DNA of 64,000 nt from Dysidea avara (GCF_963678975.1 NC_089275.1:22381977-22445976), one strand, 5' to 3'. Shown: positions 44,419 through 55,595, counted from the stretch's first letter. A program made the numbers and translations. The notes: generated by a model not told the origin, from the letters alone.

Positions 44419-44646
44419 ATGACAGAATCACAGATTTGGGGCTGGGAGGTACTTTTCCAGGATATTGAATCTTTCCTTCATGCTAGTGGACACCAATTAG
44501 GGTATTGCAGTGTAAGCTACGGAACTCACACACTGGAAAGAATGGAATTATATATGTCCAGCCTTGTTTACCTGAAGAATCTCCTGGACGATAACATCAT
44601 GCAAATGAGTGAACAGCATAGATCAGTCAATAGCCATTACCTATAG
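44419..44646 (+). CDS. Possible N-terminal part of the integrase-like gene
   Basis: An ATG frame of 75 residues (MTESQIWGWEVLFQDIESF... LYMSSLVYLKNLLDDNIMQMSEQHR) is followed by stretches in other frames before the integrase domain at 45261. The helical, Leu-rich composition and position fit the N-terminal helical region of integrase-core proteins of this kind. It has no domain I can name with certainty. Confidence 0.4.
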   Translation: MTESQIWGWEVLFQDIESFLHASGHQLGYCSVSYGTHTLERMELYMSSLVYLKNLLDDNIMQMSEQHRSVNSHYL

Positions 44647-45260
44647 TATGTTCACGTTGAGCTGAACCCTGAAAAACAGCTAAAAATTAAAAGTGGATTT
44701 TTTCTCAACAGAGTTAACATTTCTGCTAACCAGATGATTATTGGTAGCAGCAAAGGTGTCAACAACGGACACATATGGTTTGGCTCCATTACAAGTTCGG
44801 GAAAGGGCTCTAATGGACACTGTACTTATATGGCTTCTCCATAGGAAATGTATTGTGAAAATTTTGATTGGCTGTAAATATTATGTCAAACATTTGAACA
44901 ACAAGATTTTGAAATATTTTTAGCGGATCAAGCAGTACTGCAAATGAGCCAAATTTCAAGATCGTGTGTAATTGCATCCATGAGTTAAATGTTTTTGAGG
45001 ATTCAGCTAAATGCGAATATACTATTATAGTTGGTAAATTGGGGGTGTGTATGTGAGAGATCACTTTTCTGGATCTAGTCATGTTGACTTCATCAAGTTT
45101 ATTGGGCTGAACTACCAATGTCTTATATGGATTATTTACTAAAATAGTTAATTGGAAGTTGCTTTGCTTGAATAGTTATAACATGTTACTGATTTTTATT
45201 ACATAGATAGCTACTCCCATTTTTTCAATAGATGGACACCATAAGTTAATTTGATGGAAG

Positions 45261-46001
45261 ATGGTGACTCATGCAGGAATTGATGGTTACAGCAGGATGG
45301 TTGTGTATATGAATTGTTCAAACAACAACAAAGCATCCACAGTTTACACTCACTTTTTAAAAGCAGTTGAGAAGTATGGTTTACCGTCACGTGTTAGATC
45401 TGATCAAGGCAAAGAAAATAAAAGAATTGCAAAACACATGTTACAACACAGAGGCCTAGAGAGAGGTAGCATGTTAACTGGGAGCTCTGTGCATAATCAA
45501 CGCATAGAACGCCTATGGAAAGATATGCATCAAAGTGTGACCAAACTGTTTTACCGTCTTTTTTATTACCTAAAAGAAATGAGGCTATTGGATCCATCTA
45601 ATGACATTCACATTTATTCACTTCATTATATATACATTCCTAGAGTAAACCGTGCACTAACAATGTTTAAGGATGGATGGAACAAACATGGTATTAGAAC
45701 TGAACATGCATCATCCCCAGAACAACTATTTGTGGCAGGAGCACTTCGATTATGCAACTCTGGCACAATAGCACTGGACTTTTTTGAGCACATTCAGACA
45801 GATTCTTATGGGATAGATGAAGAAGGATTAGCACTTGATGAGGATCCTGATGCAGTTGTTATTCCTGAAAATACATTTGTGCTGACAGATGAGCAGTATC
45901 AGCAATTGCAGCAAAATGTCAACCCTTTAATAGAAAGTGACAATCACGGCATTGAATTATATGAACAAACAATCCAGTTTATAGTCACTAATTGCTTATG
46001 A
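45261..46001 (+). CDS. Integrase-core (DDE) domain protein
   Basis: The 246-residue frame contains an rve-type integrase core: GIDGYSRMVVYMNC with the first catalytic Asp, GLPSRVRSDQGKEN with the second, and NQRIERLWKDM with the Glu. It then has the PRVNRALTMFKDGWNKHGIRTE and SPEQLF region and an acidic C-terminus. Proteins of this type are widespread in cnidarians, sponges and fish and derive from transposon integrases. I cannot say whether this copy is domesticated or a mobile element remnant. The part upstream of 45261 looks broken, so it is treated as a probable fossil. It converges on the HECT gene, whose stop lies only 80 bp away. Confidence 0.68.
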   Translation: MVTHAGIDGYSRMVVYMNCSNNNKASTVYTHFLKAVEKYGLPSRVRSDQGKENKRIAKHMLQHRGLERGSMLTGSSVHNQRIERLWKDMHQSVTKLFYRLFYYLKEMRLLDPSNDIHIYSLHYIYIPRVNRALTMFKDGWNKHGIRTEHASSPEQLFVAGALRLCNSGTIALDFFEHIQTDSYGIDEEGLALDEDPDAVVIPENTFVLTDEQYQQLQQNVNPLIESDNHGIELYEQTIQFIVTNCL

Positions 46002-46080
46002 TCAAATACCTAATATACAATAATACTAAATCATAATTGAGAATCAAAAACACCAGTCTTGTTCTGCTTGCCATAATATT

Positions 46081-46575
46081 CTAAATACCTTGCATCTCCC
46101 AGTTCAGTTCCAAACCTGTCAAAACGTTGTTGAACTCCTGCTCGAACTCTGGATAGGAGGTATAGGTTGTGGGTAATTCAAGAAGACATGGACAAGTGTG
46201 CCCAATCGGATGCCTAGTTAATCCAGTGGCACCATTAAAAGCTACGGTGATGCGTTCTGCAATCAGTACTGAACTCCCAGTTGTGAACCGTAAAAACCTT
46301 CGCACCTCATCATTCCTCATGTTTCCAATATATTGTTGTAGATAACTGAACACTCGCATTTCACAAGGGTTAGACTCAATCGGCTCCTCTATTATGTTCA
46401 GCACCTTCTCAGGAGTAGCACTCATGTACATGTACATTGAGTGAAGCTCATCAATTGAAAACTTCCTCCAGAATAGCTTTTTTTCAGAAGAGATGCCACC
46501 ATGCATCCCATTTATAGCAGCCATAGGTTTTGTTAGAAACTCATACTTCGCAACGTCAGACAGTTGAGCTCTCAG
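46081..46575 (-). CDS. HECT gene last exon (HECT C-lobe)
   Basis: After a 47-nt intron (GTTTAAGT to TTGCAG, joining KNKLIA to LRAQLSDV in frame) the exon encodes the C-lobe: RFLRFTTGSSVLIAERITVAF, then HPIGHTCPCLLELPTTYTSY. The TC within HTCPC is the expected thioester cysteine, and the LP-Y/F spacing fits HECT C-termini. The frame is open to its stop at 46081. Confidence 0.75.
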   Translation of the reverse strand: MRAQLSDVAKYEFLTKPMAAINGMHGGISSEKKLFWRKFSIDELHSMYMYMSATPEKVLNIIEEPIESNPCEMRVFSYLQQYIGNMRNDEVRRFLRFTTGSSVLIAERITVAFNGATGLTRHPIGHTCPCLLELPTTYTSYPEFEQEFNNVLTGLELNWEMQGI

Positions 46576-46622
46576 CTGCAATGAATTGGTTGGAGCAACC
46601 CTGGAACCATAACGACTTAAAC

Positions 46623-46933
46623 TGCAATAAGCTTGTTTTTGAGGTCCTTAGAAAAAGCTGTCGATGATTCTAATGCTTCTTTAACAGTAGTCGCTTCATA
46701 CGAACACAAACTTTCAGCAAAGGCTTCAATAAGGAATTGTGAAGAAACATTAGTTGTAGGCCCAAGTAAAATACCTGCCAAGCTAGGGAAGGCAATACGA
46801 ATTGGGATATATCCGCTGATCAGAAAACCATGTGATAAAATCTGTCCCAGCAAAGGCAGAGCTGACATATCAGTAGTTGCATGCAAATTAGGAGTAAGTA
46901 AACAAGCTCCATCAAAAAATCTTCTATACACTT
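46623..46933 (-). CDS. HECT gene exon 10b (HECT N-lobe, continued)
   Basis: The exon resumes at VYRRFFDGACLLTPNLH and continues LGQILSHGFLISGYIPIRIAFPSLAGILLG, the large conserved helix region of the N-lobe. It ends at KNKLIA before a GTTTAAGT donor. Confidence 0.7.
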
Positions 46934-48090
46934 CAACGTTGAAACCGGGTCACTACTGCTGACCCGGATGACCCACTGACCCGGATAGCAATCCGGGTCA
47001 GACCCGGATTTGACCCGGATTAATTAGAGCCGAGACGTGTTTCGGCTAGTCTCGAGCGAGCGAACGAGTCTACATTTTGAGCGTTCTTTATTATATTATT
47101 GCTTTATGGTGTAAACACACCAAAGGTCTGTTGGTAACATGTACCAACAGCCGCGAAAGTACATTACATTACATTACTTATTTACCTACTTACTTACTTA
47201 CTTATATACACACATACATACTGATTCTACAAGTAGTTCAGGTTTGAGGTGGGTGGACGTGACTGGTGGCATATGCATCTTGAGCAAGGACAGAGATAGT
47301 GCAATGAGCTCGATTCGTGTTCAGTAAATATTGCAACTTCAGGCTAGCTGTAGGTTGAAGACCAAAAAAAAAAAAAAAAAAAGGCCTTCACCTACATTCA
47401 ATAGCTACCCCTCACCCTAGATACCCTCAGTTTCGTGCTACATACTACACTTACTAACAAATGGGCGTGGCTGAGCGTATGTTGGTAATGCGATAAGTGG
47501 GCGTGGCTCACGAAAGAGCTACGCGATAGCGTTTATAAGTTTCCATGTCGTCAAACGAACAACTTTGTTTCTCACGTGATCCATCCGGGTCAGACCTGGA
47601 TATATTGCAAACCGGGTCAGACCCGGATGACCCGGAGAAAATGTGACCCGGATGACCCGACCCGGGCGAATTTTTTTTTTGGGCACACTTTGGACTTAGA
47701 AATTTTCACGCATTATTTTTTTCCGGATAATGTTGCGCATGTTATACCGGATACTAACCTGCTCTGGTACTCACGTTGCCAGGGCACGTTGCTCTAACAG
47801 GGTGTCTAAGCTGTGTTTCCTGCCAGGCTGACAGTACAAAGGGAGGGCGAAAATCACCTTAGAAGGAGACGCCTCTTCCTCCCGTTTTTTCAGCACCAGA
47901 ATGTTTTCTCACATCGTGATTGGCAACCTCAGTGCCAGTCTGGCATTAGATCACATCACAGAACTACTCACAGCCATTGTTGAAAGTGAGTATGAAGCAT
48001 TTTGTGTTTTAATTCTTTTTAGTAACCAACACCAGTTTGATGGATGTGTCACAATGCACTGAAGTGTTAACAGTAGAGGCTGGAGTATTA

Positions 48091-48411
48091 TGCACCTATC
48101 GATATTATCCCCCACCTCCCCCCTCCCGGGCATAAAGGGGAAATGGGTGGGGATTTGAATTTTTGAAAAATCAAATACTCCACCCATGGGGGCACGACTA
48201 GTGGTCAAATCCCCACGTAGTATGACTGCAATACACTTTAGGAAACAGTTTAATTCTTATGTAGCTTGCGGTTTAACAAATTCCAAAAATTTCGAACGAT
48301 CAAATACCTCACTAGTGGGGCAGAATTTCAAATCAAATCAGGCCAAAATCCCCCACTAATCCCCTAGTAATCCCGGGAGGGGGGTAGTGGGGCTTAACAT
48401 TGATAGGTGCA
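48091..48411. mobile_element. Harbinger-type MITE (TTA duplication)
   Basis: The ends are TGCACCTATCGATATTA and, inverted, TGCACCTATCAATGTTA. TTA is duplicated at 48088-48090 and 48412-48414. The right arm of the host element at about 52385 (GAGTTGGTAATACTCC) shows the empty site. The interior contains CCCCCACC and GGGAGGGGGG palindromic G/C blocks. Confidence 0.8.
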
Positions 48412-48636
48412 TTACCAACTCTTGGTATTATGAATACTGTAGTTAACTGAACAAGCCCTTTAGTGTCAGTTTTGGTTCTGAGCAGACGGCAATTGCCAAG
48501 AAGCATTTTTGATTGTGTCATGGTGCCATCCTATTACAGAACAATGTGAATCCTTTTACTTCCAATACGAAGACATGGTATGTGCAAGTTGTGACAGGCA
48601 GCTATTTATTTATAACAATTGTATAGCCATCACAAT

Positions 48637-48932
48637 GAGCCTTATCCGCAATTACGTCACAACGCAAAAATGGCGAAAAGTGTGGGGGCCTTTTGTACAG
48701 AGAGCCATTGGGAAGAAACCAAAAGCAGACCGTAGGACTACTCGAGAAGTACGAAAATGCGTGCCCCTACATAGTAAGATAGTTAATAGCCTCACCAGAG
48801 TTTTCTCATGCTTTCTTCACGTGGAACATCTCGAAACGTTATCCCTTCCATACAAAGTATCCCACTTGGCCCCCACACTTTTCGCAATTTTTGCGTTATT
48901 TTTGCATTGTGACGTAATTGTGGATAAGGCTC
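48637..48932. mobile_element. Foldback MITE with GAGCCTTATCC ends
   Basis: The outer ~65 bp on each side are near-perfect inverted copies: GAGCCTTATCC, then CAATTACGTCACAA, then GCAAAAATGGCGAAAAGTGTG. The 296-bp element lies in the left arm of the hAT-type element and is missing from the right arm. No clear duplication is read. Confidence 0.68.
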
Positions 48933-49255
48933 GTAGGAAGTAACGTTTCCAACTCAGATGTTTCTTGCCCTACAAAGATGGCAGTGCTGACTTTGTGTAT
49001 ATTTTACATAATGTTTTTATCACTGTGTCATGTGATGATGTGGTCATGATTATGTGCGATGATCTGTGATCACGTGTGTATTGAGTACGATATTTGTTAT
49101 TGCTAGATGGATTCACATTGAGATTCTGAGCGAGTGATTGTAACCAAAGAACTCCGGTCTGAATGAGGTGTGGAACAAGCCTATTTCTCACAGTGCTTGA
49201 ATACAGCCGAAATGAGTTTGATGATGTAATACAGGAAAAGATAGGAAATTCAACA

Positions 49256-51091
49256 ATCTGGCATTGCTGGACTGTGAACGTGCATTTGAGGGTGGAGGCT
49301 ACAGGAAGACATATTTAAAGTTGGAAGCACCCTTGCAAAACTAATTGATGAGGGTTATGGCCTATCCTTGTTAAACTAAGAAAGTAAACTCAAGTGCAGC
49401 CAGTGTCCCTTATTCTACCAGTTGTATTTTTGATGTATTGCATAGAGTATGTATGCTCACTACGTTGGCTGTTCCACCCATGTTTCTGCAAGCCTATGTC
49501 TACAGTACTGTATGTGTGTGTGTATCTAAATACTCGTTTATCACAAGACCATATTATATGATTTCAATCTAATCCTAAAGAAGGCCGATACAGAGTATTC
49601 CATACCCCCTACATCTCATCTGATTATCAGTGCACTTGCATTTATCAAGTAGTACATGAGTTGTTAATCATGTTGTGTATACACTTTTGCTAGCACAGGA
49701 ACTGAATGTATACACACCTACCAAAGGGCTGCAGTAGTGTTAGTGTAGTAGTGCAAGTTAGTTGTAATAAGTAAGCAGTTGACATTTTAAATGCACTTGT
49801 ACACGTAGAAGTACTTTAATTGCTACTTGTACTTTAAAATGTACTTGTCCTTCACTGATTTAAGTATGCCTAGCTAATGGCTATAAAGAAGTTACAGATT
49901 CACACCTATTAAGTATATGTTTGGCCAATTTTGTGATAGCGTATCGTCAGACTTGATTAAAACAACTGGTAACAAAGTTATGCCAAACACCATTGATATC
50001 AGTTCTTGGATACATCACAACTGAGCACTTGTCATCAAGTTGCAGTGGAATCAATGCCTCATTTTATAGCTTTAAGATAAACATTTTAAAGCACACCTAT
50101 TTTTCATTAGGCTGTGAACTTGAAGTTTACCTATTTTTTATTACTTGCATCAATGTTATAATTGGGTTGGGTCATCCAGATTATCTTCATCATTTGGGTC
50201 GTATTTTGTCTGGATCAAATGGGTCTTATACGCTTTCCAGTTGAGATGTGAGATAAATTAAAAAAGTATTGATGGAAATGCAGTTGTATGTACTCAAGAA
50301 ACTTATATTCGAGAATGTGTCTTTAGGGATATGTGGAGCAGCACCCACTTATCGGGACTGTATGCTACTGTCTATTGGCATGCATCTTTGGTATTATGCC
50401 CATATAATATTAGGATTGAAGGTTGTTACTTGTAGGCAACTAGTCTGACTTTAAGCAACGGGGCCATATCCACATATGAGAATTGCAGGTTGCTGCAGCT
50501 GTCATACCTAATTAATTGATTATGAGTGTTAAAATACTCTTTGGTACAGCTACTTGTCTCCTTGCAGATGATCCTTCCTATAGTGTAATGATCTGTATAA
50601 TAAATGTAGGATTAACTAGTGGAACTTTAGGATAATGGATATTATGCCAAATCTATGCCGATTACTATTTCTTTTACTAAACCCAGTACTTGACACTTGT
50701 CTTTATTGTGATCGAACTGGGGTCAATCGGTTCAGCAGTACTAACCCACTTACAACCCTAAATTTTATTCCTGCAGACATTGTTGAATGGATTTCCCTAT
50801 ATAATAATATAAGGAATTCTGCTCAAACACAATTTTTCCTTTTTTGTCAGTACTATTTCATTTAGTTGGTCTCAAAGTGTCCATTATATGGTAGTTCTAC
50901 TGTATACAAGTGCACTAGGTCATGATCTGGTTACATATCAGCCAGTAAGAACTTGCTACAATAGCTTAACCACACATGTATCAGTTTATACTGTACAAGG
51001 ACATAGATCGTAACAAAGAGAGGAAGCCAACACTCAGAAACAACAGCTTCACTGTCAACAGAAATCCCTTAGTACTCTTTAGATGTACCCT
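49256..51091. other. Unique middle of the hAT-type element, no gene
   Basis: Between the paired arms lie about 2.7 kb of AT-rich sequence. Frames are short, with no transposase motif. It may be captured non-coding DNA. I see no other feature apart from the MITE at 51092-51441. Confidence 0.4.
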
Positions 51092-51441
51092 CAGGGCCGC
51101 CCACAGGGGGGGGGCAACTGGGGCACTTTGCCCTGGGCCCCAGCCTTAAAGGGGCCCCAGGAGGCCTCATGAAGGGCCCCTTGAATACCTGTTAGAAGAT
51201 TGATATACTCTAATAGAGCAGTCAGATCTAAATACTCTAATAGAGCAGTCACAGTATTCTTCAGAGGAGCAGTGTAGCAAGCTTATAGATAAGGAGATAT
51301 GGTTGGTGATGGGTAGTTATTATCATTGCCAGCAGGTTGTGACCTTTTTTTTTTTTTTTTTTGGTCTTCACCTTACAACTTGGGTCAAGGCCCCACTTTA
51401 ACTCTTTGCCCTGGGCCCCTTAATTTCTCTGGGCGGTCCTG
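51092..51441. mobile_element. hAT-type MITE CAGGGCCGCCCA
   Basis: The ends are CAGGGCCGCCCACAG and, inverted, CAGGACCGCCCAGAG, with perfect 8-bp duplications TGTACCCT (51084-51091 and 51442-51449). The 350-bp body contains GGGGCCCC blocks, a double cassette (51198-51251) and a long T tract. It is the best preserved relative of the MITE split at 13703-18843. Confidence 0.85.
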
Positions 51442-52837
51442 TGTACCCTCAACTACACATACACACCATACATCTCGATAGCTGTCTGACTGAACAATAA
51501 CATGACACGCATAACCAAATGCATTACTGCCTTTTCAGTCTATTCATACTCACTCATGTTTTAACACGCACTGTCAAACTGGTAGTTGGCTGTTTCAGTT
51601 GCTTAACAAACACAAGCTCCATCATACTCACACACTCAGTTTCAGCAATGACTGTGAGGAGCTCTGTACTGAAAAATCAGTGGAGGCTGTCAATCACAAT
51701 GTGTGAAAACGTTCTGCTGCTAAAAAATGGCATGAGAAAAAAGGGCTCTTAATTAGGCCTCTTAATTGGTCTCCCCTTAAAGTCATCCTCTCCCTCCTTT
51801 TGTGCTGTCAGCCTGGCAGGGAACACGACATTGTGACCAATGTGCATGTCTGTAGCAAGTTAGTATCCCGTACAACATGTGCAACATTATCTGGAAAAAA
51901 ACAATGAATAAATTTTTCTCTAAGTTGAAAAGAAATTCTCCCATACAGGTATACCATATTGAATTTCCTATCTTTGTTCCTATTGTGGAAGTATTAAATC
52001 ATCAAACTCATCTCGGCTGTATGCAATCACCAAGAAAATGTTCCATAGATTGGGGTTCTTTGGTTATAATAACTTGCTCAGAATTTCATCTAGAAAATAA
52101 ATTAAGAATATTGTACTCAATACATGTGATCACAGATCATCACACATAATCATGACCACATCATGAATCAGTGATAAAAAATTATGTAAATATACAGAAG
52201 TCAGCACTGCCATCCATAGGGAAAGGAACATCCACATTGTTCAGTAATACACAATCAAAAATGCATCTTGGCAATTGCTATCTGCTCAGAAACAAAATCG
52301 ACACTAAATGGCTTGTTCAGTTAACTACCATGGTGTTCATAACACCAAGAGTTGATAATAAATACATTAATAAAAAGAGTTGGTAATACTCCAGCCTCTA
52401 CTGTTAACACTTCAGTGATAACACTGTGACACATCCATCAAACTGGTGTTGGTTAATACTAACAAGAATTAAAACACAGAATGCTCCATACTCACTTTCA
52501 ACAATGGCTGTGAGTAGTTCTGTGCCATGATTGTCTAACGCCAGACTGGCACTGAGGTTGCCAATCACGATGTGAGAAAACATTCTGGTGCTGAAAAACG
52601 GCAGAACGGGAGAAAGAGGCGTCTCCCCCTAAAGTGATTTTCACCCTCCCTTTGTACTGTCAGCCTGGCAGGAAACACAGCTTAGAGCAACGTGCCCTGG
52701 CAATGTGTGTACAAGAGCAGATTAGTATCCGGTATAACATGCGCAACACCGACTATCCGGAAAAAAATAATGCGTGAAAATTTCTAAGTCCAAAGTGTGC
52801 CCAAAAAAAAAATTCGCCCGACCCGGTTTCAACGCTG

Positions 52838-53156
52838 ATACACTTCCTAAACATATCCCTGCTTACTCCACCATCATCATAAGCCACTTCATCTTTAAAA
52901 CGTATACGTAAAGGATATTCTTTCTGGGCATCTTTGCTTTGGAAAAGTCCCATGACATCTCCATAGATTGCATTTCTTCTGATAAGGTGAGCAAAAACAG
53001 GCTGAACAGGACAAATGCTGTGCACGAAATCTAAGCGTCTGCCATCAACTGTAAAAAATACAAAGTAAATGCAAAATGTATATCTAATATCGTTAACTTA
53101 CCAATCTGAATAAATTTTTCATCAGCTATTTTGGCACCTTTGTTATCATCAAGCTG
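52838..53156 (-). CDS. HECT gene exons 9-10a (HECT N-lobe)
   Basis: Exon 9 (53156-53102) encodes LDDNKGAKIADEKFIQI and joins in phase to 53048 (VDGRRLDFVHSICPV). The frame continues as YPLRIRFKDEVAYDDGGVSRDMF, the conserved strand-loop-helix of HECT N-lobes. It is then cut by the hAT-type element at 52837. Confidence 0.7.
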
Positions 53157-53249
53157 CTAAAGTATAAATACAAAATTACTGCATGGATGGTTTTAATTGT
53201 AAACAGTAACCTTATTTAACAGTAACCCCCCCCCCCCCCCCCAAGGCAA

Positions 53250-53895
53250 TTTTTGAAAAATACATGCTAAAATGCTGAAATTTGGAGACATTTCCACATA
53301 AAATGCTTCAGCTTTGCTGCATGTAGATATTTTATATATCGCCCAATTGGCTCTCTGTAGCATTTGTTAATGAAAAGGTTTTGGAAGGTTCAGACAACCA
53401 AGCACATGTGCAAGATGTACCTTCTCACAAGTGTACAAAATAGGTGCATGGCATAATAATGTTGAAACTGAAAAATTTTGAAAATTGCTGGAATGATGTG
53501 AGATTGAACTTACAGCATTTTCAATGTGCACCTGAATTAAATAAAACTATGCACCTTAGCAGGAAGATTTGAAAAACATTTGAAAAATACATGGTAAAAT
53601 GCAAAAATTTGGAGACATTTCCACATCAAATGCTTCAGTTATTTTATATACTGACTATATAGTTCTCTGCAGAATTTGTTAATGGAAAGGTTTTGAAAGG
53701 TTCAGACAACCAAGTGCATGTACATGATCACAATTGTACTACAACAATAGGCGCATGGTATAATAATAATGTTGAAAATTTTGAAATAAGTGAGATTGAA
53801 TCTGAGAGCATTTTAATGTGCACATGAATTAAGTATGGCTATAAATAATATTAAAAACTATCCATCTTTGCAGGAAGATTTGAAAAATTCCATAG
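53250..53895. repeat. Tandem duplication of ~320 bp in an intron
   Basis: Two units (about 53250-53570 and 53580-53895) share GAAAAATACATG, AAATTTGGAGACATTTCCACAT, AAGGTTCAGACAACCAAG and GCAGGAAGATTTGAAAAA in the same order. A C run (53227-53242) before and a G run (54163-54173) after suggest that the whole of about 53226-54190 is one repeat element with a cassette (53919-53965). It lies in the intron between exons 8 and 9 of the HECT gene. Confidence 0.65.
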
Positions 53896-54283
53896 CAGAA
53901 CTAAACATCCACTGAACGTTCTATTAGAGTAGTTTTGTAACTGCTCTATTAGAGTATTTCGATCTTGTACACCTCCAATACTGATCCGGTCCTTTTTCCA
54001 TAACTTTTAGCATAAATCCACTGATAATTCCTTGGAAAGATGTTTACAAGGTGAGTTTATAGGTCAGTATTTGTATATATAGTGGTCATATACTTATGCT
54101 AAGACAAATTATCATTACATTCTTGAACATATTGATCAAGTAAATCCTAAAACTGAAGAAAGGGGGGGGGGGGCTTCAGCCCCAAAAGCCCCCCTCCCCA
54201 TGATCAACAAAAGCTTTTCCCAGAGACAGTTACAAACATGATCAACTACATGATCACTTACAAAACCACCTCATTATCAATAC

Positions 54284-54783
54284 CGGGAGTGCATCAAATC
54301 CTACAGACAAGGGAGCATGTAACTTTGTTATAAAGGGCAAAATTCAAACATGGCTGCCGTGTACATGTACTATAATATGTAACTGTTAAATTTTCCCAAT
54401 TAGGTTATTATGCAGAGGCGCATGCTCGAATACGTCACGCTTCCGCTGTGAGGAAGCGAAGCTATGGAAACGCAGTCTAATGGCATGACGAAGGAATATT
54501 AGCAGCAGGACGGTCTTTCTACAGTTGATAATCACCCAAAATTACTCCACTTGACTATTTCAAGCTTTACCTTCAACTCGATGATCTTCCTAACAAAGCA
54601 GTTTTGCGACCTTCACACTAGATGGAGTAGCATCGACCATTCGGTGTATCCCTGTTGCGTGTAAGAATGATGTAACCAATTATATACATAGTAACACTGG
54701 ACGCCATGTTTGAATTTTGCCCATAGTATTGGTAGTGTATGGAGTTACATGCTCCCTTATCCATAGGATTCGATGCGCTCCTG
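54284..54783. mobile_element. MITE in a HECT gene intron
   Basis: The ends are CGGGAGTGCATCAAATCCTA and, inverted, CAGGAGCGCATCGAATCCTA. The similarity continues for about 70 bp (AAGGGAGCATGTAACT, GGGCAAAATTCAAACATGGC). The element is 500 bp and non-coding. Its right end lies 44 bp from the exon 8 donor, so it forms most of the intron start. The duplication is unclear. Confidence 0.7.
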
Positions 54784-54827
54784 TCCATACAAAGTTAATA
54801 ATAACTGAAACACACCATGCGCATTAC

Positions 54828-55194
54828 CTGCTGAAAGTACATCAATAAATCAATGTCTTCATCATTCGTCACAGTAAGGATGGATGGTAAAGCCACTATG
54901 GAATCTGATATAGTAGTTCTCCCACAACATGGCACCACCTCCATTGGGAGAACTGTACATATTTTAAAGCCTGAGATGCTTTCGATCACACTAAAAACAA
55001 ACTCGTATAGCACCTATAAAAAGTTAATAATGTTAGTTAATGCATGTTGGTAAGTATACCTTGGTGGGATCACTGTGTAAGAAGTTGTAAGATAGTGTTT
55101 TCCTATCTGGAAACCTGAATTTGATAGCACAACCTCCTGTGGGGCCATCACCCGCATATTTGTGCTGAAAGTTTTGTCTAAGCTCTAACAATTC
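54828..55194 (-). CDS. HECT gene exons 7-8 (UBX-like fold)
   Basis: Exon 7 (55194-55060) encodes ELLELRQNFQHKYAG, then AIKFRFPDRKTLSYNFLHSDPTK. Exon 8 (55013-54828) continues VLYEFVFSVIESISGFKI, LPMEVV, then TVTNDEDIDLLMYFQQ. The pattern of (I/F)RFPDG-like strand, hydrophobic F, DP, helix and later strand matches UBX or other ubiquitin-like folds that bind p97/VCP in other proteins. That role here is only inferred. Confidence 0.6.
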
Positions 55195-55242
55195 CTAGAA
55201 TCCACATGCCATCAGTAAGACATAAATTATAGCAGGCTTTAC

Positions 55243-55541
55243 TTCCTGTCTAAGCTTCATCCTGTCAGCTTCTTCAGACTACAACATACACAACATACTT
55301 GAGTATGCATGAAGTACTATATGTTACCTTATGCCTGTCTATCTGGAGGCTCTCCTCATATTCTCTATCTTGTTGAGCTCTGATGTTACAAAATTCTTCC
55401 AGATTTCCTCGTACTGTCTCCTGTTCCTGTGTTAAATAATGTAAATGCCTAGAAACTATAAAACAGCTACATTACTTTATCTCTACTGTTAACAGGAATT
55501 GAGTTGTCTTCTGAATCAGATATGGCAACAGCATCATGTTT
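55243..55541 (-). CDS. HECT gene exons 4-6 (small)
   Basis: Three short exons: 55541-55476 (KHDAVAISDSEDNSIPVNSRDK), 55426-55328 (EQETVRGNLEEFCNIRAQQDREYEESLQIDRHK) and 55278-55243 (SEEADRMKLRQE). All are in frame with each other and have GT-AG borders. The QQDREYEESL core followed by basic residues resembles the helix before UBX domains (QDEAY-SL-AD) in FAF-type proteins. Confidence 0.55.
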
Positions 55542-55595
55542 CTGAAATAAAGGTTAGCATAATACCTGTATGTACATTTGTCAACACAAAGTAAC

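Larger units (their letters stand above)
46934..52837. mobile_element. hAT-type element with long inverted arms in the HECT gene
   Basis: The ends are CAACGTTGAAACCGGGTC and, inverted, CAGCGTTGAAACCGGGTC. ATACACTT is perfectly duplicated at 46926-46933 and 52838-52845, which is typical of hAT. The arms pair over nearly 0.9 kb (right arm 52837-51950; left arm from about 47662 to 49255, lengthened by two MITEs). The left arm also holds a ~660-bp extra segment full of CCGGGTCA/TGACCCGG repeats and a LINE tail scrap (47090-47160). No transposase is seen. Confidence 0.78.

Noticed and set aside
49993-50865. Short frames inside the hAT-type element as a transposase
   Set aside because: No hAT transposase motif (zinc finger, hATC dimerisation) is seen and the frames are under 90 residues.
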